A stretch of DNA of 64,000 nucleotides from Yeosuana marina (GCF_011762485.1 NZ_JAAKGI010000046.1:62686-126685); one strand, 5' to 3'; counted from the first letter of the stretch, positions 9,194 through 19,181 are shown. Program-made: numbers and translations. Notes: generated by a model from the letters alone, not told the origin.

Positions 9194-10540
9194 ATGAAAT
9201 TTATAGAGTCAATAAAGAATGTTTGGAAAATAGAGGAGCTAAGAAACCGAATCATTATTACAGTAGGTTTACTTTTAGTTTATCGTTTTGGAGCACAGGT
9301 AACCTTACCTGGCATTGATGAAGCGCAACTACAAGGTTTAGCTAGTAGTACTGATTCTGGCTTACTTGGATTGCTTAACGCTTTTACAGGTGGTGCTTTT
9401 GCAAAAGCATCAGTATTTGCCCTTGGTATTATGCCTTACATTTCTGCTTCTATTGTAGTTCAGTTAATGGGAATTGCAATTCCTTATTTACAAAAGCTAC
9501 AAAAAGAGGGCGCTAGTGGTCAAAAGAAAATCAATCAAATTACACGTTGGTTGACTATTGCTATCTGTTTGTTGCAAGCACCAGGTTATTTAGCAAGCTT
9601 ACCAGCTTTAGGAATACCTCAAAGTGCATTTTTACTAGGGACTGGCCCATTGTTTTATTTCTCTTCAATTACTATATTGGTAACAGGAACTATTTTTGCT
9701 ATGTGGTTGGGAGAGAAAATTACCGATAAAGGTATTGGTAATGGTATTTCTCTTTTAATCATGGTAGGTATTATTGCGAGAATGCCGGCAGCGTTTATTC
9801 AAAATGCAGCCAATAGATTAGAAGGTAATAATGTGATGCTTATTCTTTTTGAAATGGTTATTTGGTTTGTGGTTATTTTAGCTTGTATATTATTAGTAAT
9901 GGCAGTTAGAAAAATTGCAGTTCAATACGCTAGAAGAACAGCATCTGGAAGTTATGAAAAGAATATAGCAGCAGGTTCAAGACAGTACATACCATTAAAA
10001 CTAAATGCATCTGGAGTTATGCCAATTATATTTGCTCAAGCTATTATGTTTGTGCCTGGTTTAATAGGTAGATCGTCGTTATTAAAAGAAACGGCAACAG
10101 GAATTTGGTTACAAACTAATTATGCAGATATTTTTGGACTGGCTTATAATATTACATTCGCTATATTAATTATAATATTTACATATTTTTATACTGCGAT
10201 TACAGTGCCAACTAACAAAATGGCAGATGATTTAAAGCGTAGTGGAGGTTTTATTCCTGGTATTCGTCCGGGTTCAGAAACTTCAGAGTACTTAGATAAA
10301 ATAATGTCGCAAATAACCTTACCGGGTTCTATATTCTTAGCACTTATAGCTGTGTTCCCAGCTTTAATAGTTAAAATTATGGGAGTGCAACAAGGTTGGG
10401 CGTTATTTTTTGGTGGAACATCATTAATAATTTTAGTAGGTGTAGCCATTGATACTATGCAACAAGTAAATTCATACTTGTTAAATAGACATTATGATGG
10501 CTTGATGAAAACTGGTAAAAATAGAAAAGCAATAGCTTAA
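9194..10540 (+). CDS. secY: protein translocase subunit SecY
   Basis: 448 residues with about ten membrane segments. SecY is the channel of the Sec translocon in the inner membrane. Visible features are the N-terminal [26 protein letters not shown] segment (quoted in part: [15 protein letters not shown]), [14 protein letters not shown] in TM2, the cytoplasmic [10 protein letters not shown] loop, and [20 protein letters not shown] in the ribosome-contact loop before TM9. It is co-transcribed with the spc ribosomal genes as in most bacteria. adk and map, often found next in other phyla, are absent; infA follows directly. Confidence 0.98.
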   Translation: MKFIESIKNVWKIEELRNRIIITVGLLLVYRFGAQVTLPGIDEAQLQGLASSTDSGLLGLLNAFTGGAFAKASVFALGIMPYISASIVVQLMGIAIPYLQKLQKEGASGQKKINQITRWLTIAICLLQAPGYLASLPALGIPQSAFLLGTGPLFYFSSITILVTGTIFAMWLGEKITDKGIGNGISLLIMVGIIARMPAAFIQNAANRLEGNNVMLILFEMVIWFVVILACILLVMAVRKIAVQYARRTASGSYEKNIAAGSRQYIPLKLNASGVMPIIFAQAIMFVPGLIGRSSLLKETATGIWLQTNYADIFGLAYNITFAILIIIFTYFYTAITVPTNKMADDLKRSGGFIPGIRPGSETSEYLDKIMSQITLPGSIFLALIAVFPALIVKIMGVQQGWALFFGGTSLIILVGVAIDTMQQVNSYLLNRHYDGLMKTGKNRKAIA

Positions 10541-10551
10541 ATAGAGATACC

Positions 10552-10767
10552 ATGGCAAAACAAGCAGCAATAGAACAAGACGGAACCATCATAGAAGCAT
10601 TATCAAATGCAATGTTTCGTGTTGAATTAGAAAACGGTCATATTGTGACAGCGCATATCTCTGGTAAGATGCGTATGCATTATATAAAATTATTACCAGG
10701 GGATAAAGTAAAATTAGAAATGAGTCCTTATGATTTGTCTAAGGCTCGAATAACTTATAGATACTAA
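10552..10767 (+). CDS. infA: translation initiation factor IF-1
   Basis: 71 residues, a single OB-fold (S1-like) protein that occupies the 30S A site during initiation. [29 protein letters not shown] (quoted in part: [17 protein letters not shown]), [19 protein letters not shown] and [15 protein letters not shown] are all diagnostic. It lies between secY and rpmJ. Confidence 0.98.
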   Translation: MAKQAAIEQDGTIIEALSNAMFRVELENGHIVTAHISGKMRMHYIKLLPGDKVKLEMSPYDLSKARITYRY

Positions 10768-10774
10768 TACGACG

Positions 10775-10891
10775 ATGAAAGTAAGAGCATCAATTAAAAA
10801 GAGAAGTGCAGATTGCAAAATCGTGCGCAGAAAAGGAAGACTTTACGTAATAAATAAAAAGAATCCTAGATTCAAACAAAGACAAGGGTAG
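10775..10891 (+). CDS. rpmJ: 50S ribosomal protein L36 (zinc-independent form)
   Basis: 38 residues, too short for many ORF callers. It reads [19 protein letters not shown] and ends NPRFKQRQG. Standard L36 carries a Cys-Cys-Cys-His zinc site; here only one cysteine (residue 14) remains, and the other three ligand positions are not Cys or His, so this is a C-minus L36. It starts 7 bases after infA and ends 2 bases before rpsM, the conserved infA-rpmJ-rpsM order. Confidence 0.96.
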   Translation: MKVRASIKKRSADCKIVRRKGRLYVINKKNPRFKQRQG

Positions 10892-10893
10892 TT

Positions 10894-11268
10894 ATGGCAA
10901 GAATTGCAGGTGTAGACATACCAAAAAACAAAAGAGGAGTTATTTCCTTAACTTATATCTATGGGATAGGTAGAAGTAGAGCAAAAGAAATTTTAGCATC
11001 AGCTAAGGTTGATGAAAGCATTAAAGTTCAAGATTGGACTGATGATCAAATTGGGCACATTCGTGAAGCTGTTTCATCCTTTACTATAGAGGGAGAATTG
11101 CGTTCTGAAACTCAATTAAGCATTAAGCGATTAATGGACATAGGTTGTTACAGAGGAATTCGTCATAGAGCGGGTCTTCCGTTAAGAGGACAACGCACTA
11201 AAAACAACTCTAGAACCAGAAAAGGTAGAAGAAAAACTGTTGCTAACAAGAAAAAAGCAACTAAGTAA
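10894..11268 (+). CDS. rpsM: 30S ribosomal protein S13
   Basis: 124 residues. S13 in the 30S head contacts P-site tRNA and pairs with S19. [26 protein letters not shown] at the start (quoted in part: [20 protein letters not shown]) and the [22 protein letters not shown]-terminal helix region (quoted in part: [18 protein letters not shown]) are diagnostic. A 108-base gap without an obvious gene or promoter precedes rpsK. Confidence 0.98.
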   Translation: MARIAGVDIPKNKRGVISLTYIYGIGRSRAKEILASAKVDESIKVQDWTDDQIGHIREAVSSFTIEGELRSETQLSIKRLMDIGCYRGIRHRAGLPLRGQRTKNNSRTRKGRRKTVANKKKATK

Positions 11269-11376
11269 TAATTAGAAATTTAGTCTTTAGTAATTAGACG
11301 TTGGAAGGAATCTGTTTGAAATTATAAAGGTTTAGGATTCTAGCGACTATCAACTAACAACTAAGAACTAGAAAAT

Positions 11377-11760
11377 ATGGCAAAGACAAGTACAAAAAAA
11401 CGTAAAGTTATTGTAGATGCTGTTGGTGAAGCGCATGTTACTGCTTCTTTTAACAACATCATTATTTCACTTACCAATAAAAAAGGCGATGTTATTTCAT
11501 GGTCTTCAGCTGGTAAAATGGGATTTAGAGGTTCTAAGAAAAACACTCCTTATGCTGCTCAATTAGCTGCAGAAGACGCTTCAAAAGTAGCTCAAGAAGC
11601 TGGCTTAAAGAAAGTAAAAGTGTACGTTAAAGGACCAGGAAATGGTAGAGAATCTGCTATTCGTTCTATTCATAATGCAGGTATAGAAGTAACAGAAATT
11701 ATCGATGTTACCCCATTACCACATAATGGTTGTAGACCTCCAAAACGTAGAAGAGTTTAG
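11377..11760 (+). CDS. rpsK: 30S ribosomal protein S11
   Basis: 127 residues. S11 forms part of the mRNA exit channel and platform. [43 protein letters not shown] and the terminal [16 protein letters not shown] are family signatures; the first two are quoted in part as [14 protein letters not shown] and [18 protein letters not shown]. The Asn-Gly near the end is the residue pair that isomerises to isoaspartate in E. coli S11. A long hairpin and a promoter follow before rpsD. Confidence 0.98.
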   Translation: MAKTSTKKRKVIVDAVGEAHVTASFNNIIISLTNKKGDVISWSSAGKMGFRGSKKNTPYAAQLAAEDASKVAQEAGLKKVKVYVKGPGNGRESAIRSIHNAGIEVTEIIDVTPLPHNGCRPPKRRRV

Positions 11761-11825
11761 TTTACACAACTATTAAAAATTAATATCAACTTAATATACA
11801 GTTGGTATTAATTTTTATGTGTAAA
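11761..11825 (+). promoter_or_regulatory. long hairpin between rpsK and rpsD
   Basis: Bases 11774-11790 pair with 11801-11817 (17 pairs, one of them G-U, 10-base loop), and 11761-11768 (TTTACACA) pairs with 11818-11825 (TGTGTAAA). The inner right arm ends in a T-rich run, so it could terminate transcription from rpsM-rpsK. The outer right arm overlaps the rpsD -7 element, so the same DNA serves both functions. Confidence 0.55.
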
Positions 11826-11829
11826 TTTG
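11802..11829 (+). promoter_or_regulatory. promoter for rpsD-rpoA-rplQ
   Basis: TAAATTTG at 11822-11829 is a perfect match to the Bacteroidota -7 consensus TAnnTTTG. A TTG lies at 11802-11804, 17 bases upstream. The start would be near 11835, giving a leader of about 100 bases before the rpsD ATG. That leader contains a small hairpin (TTATC/GATAA) where S4 feedback could act; this last point is speculation. Confidence 0.6.
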
Positions 11830-11935
11830 CAGACTGAAAAAAAAATAATTAACAAGTATCAACAAGAGATCAACGATTATCGAAGGATAAGATTAAGACC
11901 TTAATTCATAATCACTCTTAAAACAACAATTTAAA

Positions 11936-12541
11936 ATGGCAAGATATACTGGTCCTAAAACTAAAATAGCTCGTAAATTTGGTGAGGCTATTTTTGGAGA
12001 AGATAAATCTTTTGAAAAAAGAAATTATCCTCCAGGTCAACACGGTGCAAATAAACGTCGTGGAAAAAAATCTGAATATGCTATCCAATTAATGGAAAAG
12101 CAAAAAGCAAAATACACGTATGGTGTACTAGAGCGTCAATTCAGAAATATGTTTAAAAGCGCAAGAGCTGCTCAAGGAATTACAGGTGAGGTGTTATTAC
12201 AACTTTGCGAATCTAGATTAGATAATGTAGTTTTTAGAATGGGTATAGCTCCTTCTAGAAGTGGTGCTAGACAATTAGTTTCTCACAGACATATTACGGT
12301 AAATGGTGAATTGGTAAACATTCCATCATACCAATTAAAAGCAGGAGATGTTGTAGCTGTAAGAGAGAAATCGAAATCATTAGAAGCTATTGAAAGATCA
12401 TTGTCAAATTCCAATCATGTATATGAGTGGATTACATGGAATAATGAAACTAAACAAGGAACTTACGTTTCTGTGCCTTCTAGACTTCAAATTCCAGAAA
12501 ACATTAATGAGCAATTCATTGTCGAATTATATTCTAAATAA
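11936..12541 (+). CDS. rpsD: 30S ribosomal protein S4
   Basis: 201 residues. S4 nucleates 30S assembly and in E. coli represses the alpha operon. [21 protein letters not shown] (quoted in part: [16 protein letters not shown]), [19 protein letters not shown] and the S4 RNA-binding domain ([30 protein letters not shown]) are clear. The N-terminal zinc-type cysteine cluster found in some S4 proteins is absent. It has its own promoter upstream. Confidence 0.98.
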   Translation: MARYTGPKTKIARKFGEAIFGEDKSFEKRNYPPGQHGANKRRGKKSEYAIQLMEKQKAKYTYGVLERQFRNMFKSARAAQGITGEVLLQLCESRLDNVVFRMGIAPSRSGARQLVSHRHITVNGELVNIPSYQLKAGDVVAVREKSKSLEAIERSLSNSNHVYEWITWNNETKQGTYVSVPSRLQIPENINEQFIVELYSK

Positions 12542-12571
12542 TAAATTAACAATATTGGTATTTAGCTAAAG

Positions 12572-12603
12572 GGTTTATTCGTACTTCTTCAAACTTATAA
12601 ACC
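12572..12603 (+). promoter_or_regulatory. hairpin in the rpsD-rpoA gap
   Basis: GGTTTAT at 12572-12578 is the exact reverse complement of ATAAACC at 12597-12603, with an 18-base loop. The 97-base gap before rpoA has no -7 match. A leader or processing structure is possible; chance pairing is not excluded. Confidence 0.25.
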
Positions 12604-12638
12604 GCGCAACTAAATAACAATTAAAACGAAGAAAAAGT

Positions 12639-13631
12639 ATGGCAGTATTTAATTTCCAAAAGCCGGATAAAGTAATCATGATTGATTCTACCGATTTTGA
12701 AGGTAAATTTGAATTTAGACCTTTAGAACCTGGTTATGGCTTAACAGTAGGAAATGCTTTAAGAAGAGTTTTATTATCTTCTTTAGAAGGATTTGCAATT
12801 ACATCGGTTAGAATAGAAGGTGTAGATCATGAATTTTCTGCAATTTCGGGTGTTGTAGAAGATGTTACAGAAATTATTTTAAATTTAAAACAAGTACGTT
12901 TTAAAAGACAAATTGAAGATATAGACAATGAATCTATTTCTATTTCAATTTCTGGACAAGAACAAATTACAGCTGGTGATTTCCAAAAATTTATTTCAGG
13001 ATTTCAAGTTTTAAATTCAGAATTAGTAATCTGTAATTTAGATCCTAAAGTGAGTTTAAACATGGAAATAACTATTGAAAAAGGTAGAGGATACGTTCCT
13101 GCTGAAGAAAATCATAAAGCTTCTGCACCAATAGGAACTATTTTTACTGACTCTATTTATACGCCTATAAAAAACGTAAAATATAGTATTGAAAACTATC
13201 GTGTTGAGCAAAAAACTGATTATGAAAAATTAGTTTTTGAAATCATCACAGATGGATCAATTACACCTCAAGATGCTTTAACCGAAGCTGCAAAAACATT
13301 AATTCACCATTTCATGTTATTCTCAGACGAGAGAATTACTTTAGAAGCTGATGAAATTGCACAAACAGAAACTTATGATGAAGAATCGCTTCATATGAGA
13401 CAATTGCTTAAAACTAAGTTAATTGATATGGATTTATCTGTACGTGCATTAAATTGTTTAAAAGCGGCAGAAGTTGATACATTAGGAGACTTAGTATCAT
13501 TCAATAAAAACGACTTGATGAAGTTCCGTAATTTTGGTAAAAAATCTTTAACTGAGCTTGAAGAGCTTGTAATTGTTAAAGGTCTTAACTTCGGAATGGA
13601 TTTAAGTAAATATAAATTAGATAAAGATTAA
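12639..13631 (+). CDS. rpoA: DNA-directed RNA polymerase subunit alpha
   Basis: 330 residues. The dimerising N-terminal domain spans about residues 1-230, with [20 protein letters not shown] as the signature. After a linker the C-terminal UP-element and activator-binding domain runs from about 250 to the end ([18 protein letters not shown], then [16 protein letters not shown]). Its place between rpsD and rplQ is the conserved alpha-operon order. Full length, nothing missing. Confidence 0.98.
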   Translation: MAVFNFQKPDKVIMIDSTDFEGKFEFRPLEPGYGLTVGNALRRVLLSSLEGFAITSVRIEGVDHEFSAISGVVEDVTEIILNLKQVRFKRQIEDIDNESISISISGQEQITAGDFQKFISGFQVLNSELVICNLDPKVSLNMEITIEKGRGYVPAEENHKASAPIGTIFTDSIYTPIKNVKYSIENYRVEQKTDYEKLVFEIITDGSITPQDALTEAAKTLIHHFMLFSDERITLEADEIAQTETYDEESLHMRQLLKTKLIDMDLSVRALNCLKAAEVDTLGDLVSFNKNDLMKFRNFGKKSLTELEELVIVKGLNFGMDLSKYKLDKD

Positions 13632-13642
13632 TTAATCATATT

Positions 13643-13672
13643 TTGCTCCTCGCACGTCGAGTTTGGTAGCAA
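13643..13672 (+). promoter_or_regulatory. two-tier stem-loop upstream of rplQ
   Basis: TTGCT (13643-13647) pairs with AGCAA (13668-13672). Within it CTCG (13649-13652) pairs with CGAG (13658-13661) over a CACGT loop. The element sits in the 59-base rpoA-rplQ gap and ends 18 bases before the rplQ start. The conserved-looking GC pairs in an AT-rich genome suggest a functional RNA, for example an L17-binding leader; this is inference. Confidence 0.4.
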
Positions 13673-13690
13673 GATGATAAAACAAATGTC

Positions 13691-14173
13691 ATGAGACACG
13701 GAAAAAAAATAAATCACTTAGGCAGACAAACTGCTCACAGAAAATCAATGTTAGCTAATATGGCATGTTCATTAATAGAGCATAAACGTATTAACACAAC
13801 AGTTGCTAAAGCAAAAGCTTTAAAACAATTTGTTGAGCCAATGATTACTAAGTCTAAAGAAGATACAACTCACAACAGACGTATTGTAATGTCTCGCTTA
13901 AGACAAAAAGAAGCAGTAGCAGAATTATTTAGAGATGTAGCTGCTAAGGTTGCAGACAGACCAGGAGGTTATACAAGAATTATTAAACTTGGAAATCGTT
14001 TGGGTGATAACGCTGATATGGCTATGATTGAGCTTGTAGATTATAACGAAATCTACAACGCAGGTAAAGCTAAGAAGAAAACAACTAGAAGAAGTAGAAG
14101 AGGTGGAAGTAAAACTGAAACACCAGCAGCTCCAGTTGTAGAGCCAAAAGCAACCAATGATGAAGAAGAATAA
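13691..14173 (+). CDS. rplQ: 50S ribosomal protein L17
   Basis: 160 residues, longer than the E. coli protein (127) because of a Lys/Arg-rich then Glu-rich C-terminal tail that is common in Bacteroidota. The core [21 protein letters not shown] (quoted in part: [13 protein letters not shown]), [15 protein letters not shown] and [17 protein letters not shown] is typical. The stop codon lies inside the left arm of a 23-bp inverted repeat that continues into the next gene. Confidence 0.97.
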   Translation: MRHGKKINHLGRQTAHRKSMLANMACSLIEHKRINTTVAKAKALKQFVEPMITKSKEDTTHNRRIVMSRLRQKEAVAELFRDVAAKVADRPGGYTRIIKLGNRLGDNADMAMIELVDYNEIYNAGKAKKKTTRRSRRGGSKTETPAAPVVEPKATNDEEE

Positions 14174-14221
14174 AAATAAATAATTTAATATGTATAGATT
14201 AAATTATTTATTTTTATTCTT
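14166..14221 (+). repeat. 23-bp perfect inverted repeat over the rplQ stop and next start codon
   Basis: Bases 14166-14188 are the exact reverse complement of 14199-14221, all 23 positions and almost all A/T, with a 10-base loop 14189-14198. The rplQ stop (14171-14173) is in the left arm, the ATG of the next gene (14190) is in the loop, and the right arm encodes the first hydrophobic residues of its signal peptide. It could be the alpha-operon terminator, a translational switch, or both. Confidence 0.8.
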
Positions 14222-14933
14222 TACAATGACTTTGGGTTGTTTTGCTCAAACTGGTCTGCCAGGAACATCTAGACTTACGATAGGTTCTAAGGAATCAAAC
14301 AGTCTTTTTGGGCTGAATATAATTGAATATGGTCGAGGAAAAACTAGTTCTAATAAGAATATTGAGGGAAGTGTATATCTTTTTAAAAACTGGAACAATT
14401 TAGCTAAGATATGGCTAAACGATAAGATATTTAATATTGATTTAATAAATTATAATTTACAGAATGAAAGGTTTGAAATAAAACTGGATAATGACTCTAT
14501 TTTAATTGTTAACCCAATGGCTAACAAGGTTGAAAAAGTTATAGTTAACAATAGTGTATTTAAATCTTATTATAATAAAGAGTTGTTTAGAGATACTTTT
14601 TTTGAATTAATTTGGTTTTCTGATGATTATTCTCTGTTGTCAAATTATAAATTAAAAATTACTCCAGGTGATATCAACCCATTAACAAAGACTTATATTA
14701 ATCCAAAAAAATATATTCATAATAGATCTTTTTATATCAAAAAAAGTAATGGCGAACAGATGACTCCTATAAAACTGAAGAAGTCAGAGATATTGAAATT
14801 AATAGATGATTTATATGTAAATCAGGTAAAAAGATTTGTTAAAAAAAGAAGGCTCAAGTATAATAAGGTGTCTGATGTCAAGGATGTATTGGCCTACTAT
14901 GATTCTATAAAAAACTCCAAAAAGAAAGGATAA
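14190..14933 (+). CDS. secreted protein of unknown function
   Basis: 247 residues that I do not recognise. A signal peptide is visible ([20 protein letters not shown], cleavage probably after the alanine or glutamine at about residue 19-20), so the mature protein is periplasmic or outside the cell. The remainder is rich in Asn, Lys and Ile, has no cysteine motif or catalytic pattern, and ends in a basic helix (QVKRFVKKRRLKYNK) and a Lys-rich tail. It lies between rplQ and carA, where many relatives have nothing. Both ends are embedded in hairpins: the start codon in the loop of the 14166-14221 repeat and the stop codon in a terminator arm. Confidence 0.8.
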   Translation: MYRLNYLFLFFTMTLGCFAQTGLPGTSRLTIGSKESNSLFGLNIIEYGRGKTSSNKNIEGSVYLFKNWNNLAKIWLNDKIFNIDLINYNLQNERFEIKLDNDSILIVNPMANKVEKVIVNNSVFKSYYNKELFRDTFFELIWFSDDYSLLSNYKLKITPGDINPLTKTYINPKKYIHNRSFYIKKSNGEQMTPIKLKKSEILKLIDDLYVNQVKRFVKKRRLKYNKVSDVKDVLAYYDSIKNSKKKG

Positions 14934-14960
14934 ACTATTTTTAGTTTATCCTTTTTTTTT
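14925..14960 (+). terminator. intrinsic terminator after the 14190 gene
   Basis: AGGATAAACT (14927-14936) pairs with AGTTTATCCT (14943-14952) over a 6-base loop, followed by eight T (14953-14960). The upstream A residues extend the stem against the T run. The stop codon of the 14190 gene lies in the left arm. Confidence 0.85.
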
Positions 14961-14987
14961 GCAATTTTGCCAAACCTTACGAAACAA

Positions 14988-16094
14988 ATGAAATACCAAA
15001 AAAGACAAATAGCCATTATTTTATTAGCAGATGGAACCATTTTTTATGGAAAATCTGTAGGAAACAAACAAGGAACAGCTTTTGGAGAAGTCTGTTTTAA
15101 TACTGGAATGACCGGTTATCAAGAAATTTTTACCGACCCTTCTTATTTTGGTCAGCTCATGGTAACTACCAATGCTCATATTGGAAACTATGGTACTAAT
15201 GCTGATGAAGTCGAATCAGATTCTGTTAAAATAGCTGGGTTAATCTGTAAAAATTTTAGTTACGATTATTCACGTGACGCGGCCGATTCTTCATTAGAAG
15301 ATTTTTTAAACACTAATAACTTGTTTGCTATTTCAGATGTAGATACACGAGCTTTGGTAAGTTATATAAGAGATCATGGCGCCATGAATGCTGTAATTAC
15401 TACGGATGTTGATAATATTGATCAATTAAAACAACAGCTTTCTGAATTTCCTAGTATGAATGGCTTGGAATTAGCTTCAAAAGTGTCTACAAAAGAGCCT
15501 TACTATTTTGGCGATGAGAATGCAACATATAAGGTTTCTGCACTTGATATTGGAATTAAAAAGAATATTCTTAGAAATATTGCTAAGCGAGATATTTATG
15601 TCAAAGTATTTCCATACAACGCTACATTTGAAGATTTAGAATCTTTTAATCCAGATGGTTATTTTTTATCAAATGGACCAGGAGATCCAGAGCCATTGGT
15701 TGAAGCTCAAGCTTTAGCAAAAGAAATTATAAAACGAGATTTACCTCTTTTTGGAATTTGCTTGGGACATCAAGTTATAGCACTTGCCAACGGGGTTTCA
15801 ACTTATAAAATGCATAATGGCCATAGGGGGATAAATCATCCTGTAAAAAATTTAAAAACTGGAAAAGGTGAAATTACTTCTCAAAATCATGGCTTTGCCG
15901 TTAATAGAGAAGAAGCAGAATCGAATCTAGATTTAGAAGTTACACATGTCCACTTAAATGATCATACAGTTGCTGGTTTAGCAATGAAATCTAAAAACTG
16001 TTTTTCAGTACAATATCATCCAGAGGCTAGTCCAGGACCACATGATTCGTCTTATCTTTTTGATCAGTTTATTGAAAACATTAAAAATAATTAA
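14988..16094 (+). CDS. carA: carbamoyl-phosphate synthase small subunit
   Basis: 368 residues from ATG 14988; an upstream in-frame TTG at 14967 sits against the preceding terminator and is unlikely. CarA supplies ammonia from glutamine to CarB for arginine and pyrimidine synthesis. The N-terminal domain has TGYQEIFTDPSYFGQ; the C-terminal class I amidotransferase domain has the nucleophile in GICLGHQVIAL and the His-Glu pair in VQYHPEASPGPHDSS. carB is not in this window, so the pair is split. A weak -7-like CAATTTTG lies near 14962. Confidence 0.97.
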   Translation: MKYQKRQIAIILLADGTIFYGKSVGNKQGTAFGEVCFNTGMTGYQEIFTDPSYFGQLMVTTNAHIGNYGTNADEVESDSVKIAGLICKNFSYDYSRDAADSSLEDFLNTNNLFAISDVDTRALVSYIRDHGAMNAVITTDVDNIDQLKQQLSEFPSMNGLELASKVSTKEPYYFGDENATYKVSALDIGIKKNILRNIAKRDIYVKVFPYNATFEDLESFNPDGYFLSNGPGDPEPLVEAQALAKEIIKRDLPLFGICLGHQVIALANGVSTYKMHNGHRGINHPVKNLKTGKGEITSQNHGFAVNREEAESNLDLEVTHVHLNDHTVAGLAMKSKNCFSVQYHPEASPGPHDSSYLFDQFIENIKNN

Positions 16095-16096
16095 CT

Positions 16097-16133
16097 AAAA
16101 GCCTTAAAAACCTAAATAATTTTTAAGGCTTTT
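16097..16133 (+). terminator. intrinsic terminator after carA
   Basis: A perfect 14-bp stem: AAAAGCCTTAAAAA (16097-16110) with TTTTTAAGGCTTTT (16120-16133), 9-base loop, beginning 3 bases after the carA stop. The symmetrical A/T flanks allow termination from either side. Confidence 0.85.
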
Positions 16134-16207
16134 GTGTTACTAAAACGTTATAGACTTTAATTTGTGTAATTCTTTAAAAATAGGTAAATTAAAAGAAGAT
16201 TAAACCG

Positions 16208-16215
16208 TAAATTTG
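16208..16215 (+). promoter_or_regulatory. promoter -7 element for eno
   Basis: TAAATTTG matches TAnnTTTG exactly, 28 bases upstream of the eno ATG. No well-placed TTG -33 element is seen. Confidence 0.5.
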
Positions 16216-16216
16216 A

Positions 16217-17533
<1,317 letters not shown>

Positions 17534-17552
17534 AAGTAATACACTATATTTT

Positions 17553-17588
17553 AAAAAAAGCCAAATTCATTTGAATTTGGCTTTTTTT
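17553..17588 (+). terminator. intrinsic terminator after eno
   Basis: A perfect 16-bp inverted repeat (17553-17568 and 17573-17588) with a 4-base loop and a terminal run of seven T. Confidence 0.88.
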
Positions 17589-17616
17589 ATGTTCTTATTT
17601 TTCATTTAGGTCATAT

Positions 17617-17630
17617 GTAACAATTGTTAC
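17617..17630. promoter_or_regulatory. perfect 14-bp palindrome upstream of the first citrate synthase
   Basis: GTAACAATTGTTAC reads the same on both strands. It lies about 100 bases upstream of the ATG at 17728 and about 50 bases upstream of a TAAATTTA -7-like element (17681-17688). A dimeric repressor or activator site is the natural reading; the regulator is unknown. Confidence 0.45.
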
Positions 17631-17727
17631 TTATCTGTTGTTTAGTGACATAAGTCATGTTTTAAATCTTAATTATATAATAAATTTAGAAGATAAACTC
17701 TTTGGGATAAACAAACAAACTAACATA

Positions 17728-19038
17728 ATGAATAATTTAAAGGACAAATTATACGCTAAGATTCAGGAACATAGACCCAGAACTGCTAAACTTTTAGAAG
17801 AGCACGGAGATACAATTATTGATCATGTAACGGTTGCTCAAGTTATTGGCGGAATGCGAGGAATCAAAAGTCTGGTTACAGATATCTCTTATTTAGACCC
17901 TCTTGAAGGAATTCGTTATAGAGGATTTACATTACCAGAAGTTTTAGAGAAACTACCAAAGCCAGAAGGAGCAGATATGCCTTATGTAGAAGGACTATAT
18001 TATTTATTACTTACTGGAGAAATGCCTACTAAAGAAGAAGTCAAATATTTAATGGTTGATTTTAAAAACAGAAGATTTATACCACGATATGTTTGGGATG
18101 TTATTGATGCGTTTCCTAGCAACAGTCACCCAATGGCTATTTTGTCGGCTGCAGTGATGAGTTTAGAAAGAGAATCTCATTTTAATACGAGTTATAAAAA
18201 AGGAATGAGTAAAATGGATTATTGGAGTTGTACATACGAAGATGCAACAAATCTGCTTGCTAAAATGCCTTTAATCGGTGCTTATATTTATAACAAACTT
18301 TACCATCCTGAAAAAGGGCATCGCTATCCGGATCCTTCATTAGATCTTGGTGGAAATTTTGCTTACATGATGGGAAAAGATAAACCATATGATGATGTTG
18401 CAAGAATGTATTTTATTATTCATGCAGATCATGAAAGTGGAAACGTAAGTGCTCATACAGGTCATTTAGTGGCTAGTTCTCTTTCAGATGTTTATTATGC
18501 AACATCAGCAATGATTAATGGATTAGCAGGACCTTTACACGGTTTAGCAAATCAAGAAGTGCTGAGATGGTTACAAGGCTTAAGAGAGCAGATGAATGGT
18601 GAAATTCCGTCAGATGAGGAAATGAAAAAATACGTATGGGAAACCTTAAATAGTGGTCAGGTAATACCAGGATATGGTCATGCCGTACTTCGTAAAACAG
18701 ACCCTAGGTATACAGTTCAAAGAGAGTTTTGTTTAAAGCATATGCCAGATGACGAGTTATTTAAATATGTTGATGCCTTATATAAGGTTGTTCCAGATAT
18801 TTTACAAGAACATGGCAAAGCTAAAAACCCTTGGCCAAATGTAGATGCCCAATCAGGTGTTGTACAATGGCATTATGGTGTGACCCAATATGATTTCTAT
18901 ACGGTATTATTTTCTATTGGAAGATCATTTGGTGTATTATCAAATATCATTTGGGATAGAGCTTTAGGATATTCATTAGAAAGGCCTAAATCAATTACAA
19001 CAGAAATGTTAGAAGAGATGGTAAAAGCAAAAAATTAA
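17728..19038 (+). CDS. citrate synthase, mitochondrial-like type
   Basis: 436 residues from ATG 17728. A TTG-started extension to 17638 is possible but runs through promoter-like DNA. The enzyme condenses acetyl-CoA and oxaloacetate to citrate. It is close to the eukaryotic/mitochondrial Si-type enzyme rather than to GltA: GPLHGLANQEVLRWLQ, GYGHAVLRKTDPRYTVQREF, GKAKNPWPNVDAQSG and ALGYSLERPKS. Catalytic His271, His318 and Asp373 correspond to pig-heart His274, His320 and Asp375. This type is normally a dimer without the NADH allostery of GltA. A GltA-type gene follows directly, so the cell carries both. Confidence 0.93.
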   Translation: MNNLKDKLYAKIQEHRPRTAKLLEEHGDTIIDHVTVAQVIGGMRGIKSLVTDISYLDPLEGIRYRGFTLPEVLEKLPKPEGADMPYVEGLYYLLLTGEMPTKEEVKYLMVDFKNRRFIPRYVWDVIDAFPSNSHPMAILSAAVMSLERESHFNTSYKKGMSKMDYWSCTYEDATNLLAKMPLIGAYIYNKLYHPEKGHRYPDPSLDLGGNFAYMMGKDKPYDDVARMYFIIHADHESGNVSAHTGHLVASSLSDVYYATSAMINGLAGPLHGLANQEVLRWLQGLREQMNGEIPSDEEMKKYVWETLNSGQVIPGYGHAVLRKTDPRYTVQREFCLKHMPDDELFKYVDALYKVVPDILQEHGKAKNPWPNVDAQSGVVQWHYGVTQYDFYTVLFSIGRSFGVLSNIIWDRALGYSLERPKSITTEMLEEMVKAKN

Positions 19039-19098
19039 TGGTTGCCTTTCATTTAAGAATAAGTAAACAAACAATTTGATTTTTTAAATATTTTTAGC

Positions 19099-19130
19099 AA
19101 AAGCATTTATTTTTAATAAATGCTTTTTTT
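19099..19130 (+). terminator. intrinsic terminator after the first citrate synthase
   Basis: AAAAGCATTTATT (19099-19111) pairs with AATAAATGCTTTT (19115-19127) over a 3-base loop, with T continuing to 19130. It separates the two citrate synthase genes transcriptionally. Confidence 0.85.
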
Positions 19131-19140
19131 GTATAAAATT

Positions 19141-19181
19141 TAACCAATAATTATAGTTAGTAAATATAATTATAGTGGTTA
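19141..19181. repeat. inverted repeat upstream of the second citrate synthase
   Basis: TAACCA (19141-19146) and TGGTTA (19176-19181) enclose TAATTATA (19148-19155) and TATAATTA (19165-19172). It lies immediately upstream of a -7-like TAAATTAG (19188-19195), where an operator or activator site would sit. Confidence 0.4.

Noticed and set aside
11269..11376. Possible leader or small gene in the rpsM-rpsK gap
   Set aside because: No hairpin of note, no -7 match and no coding frame; looks like a degenerate spacer.
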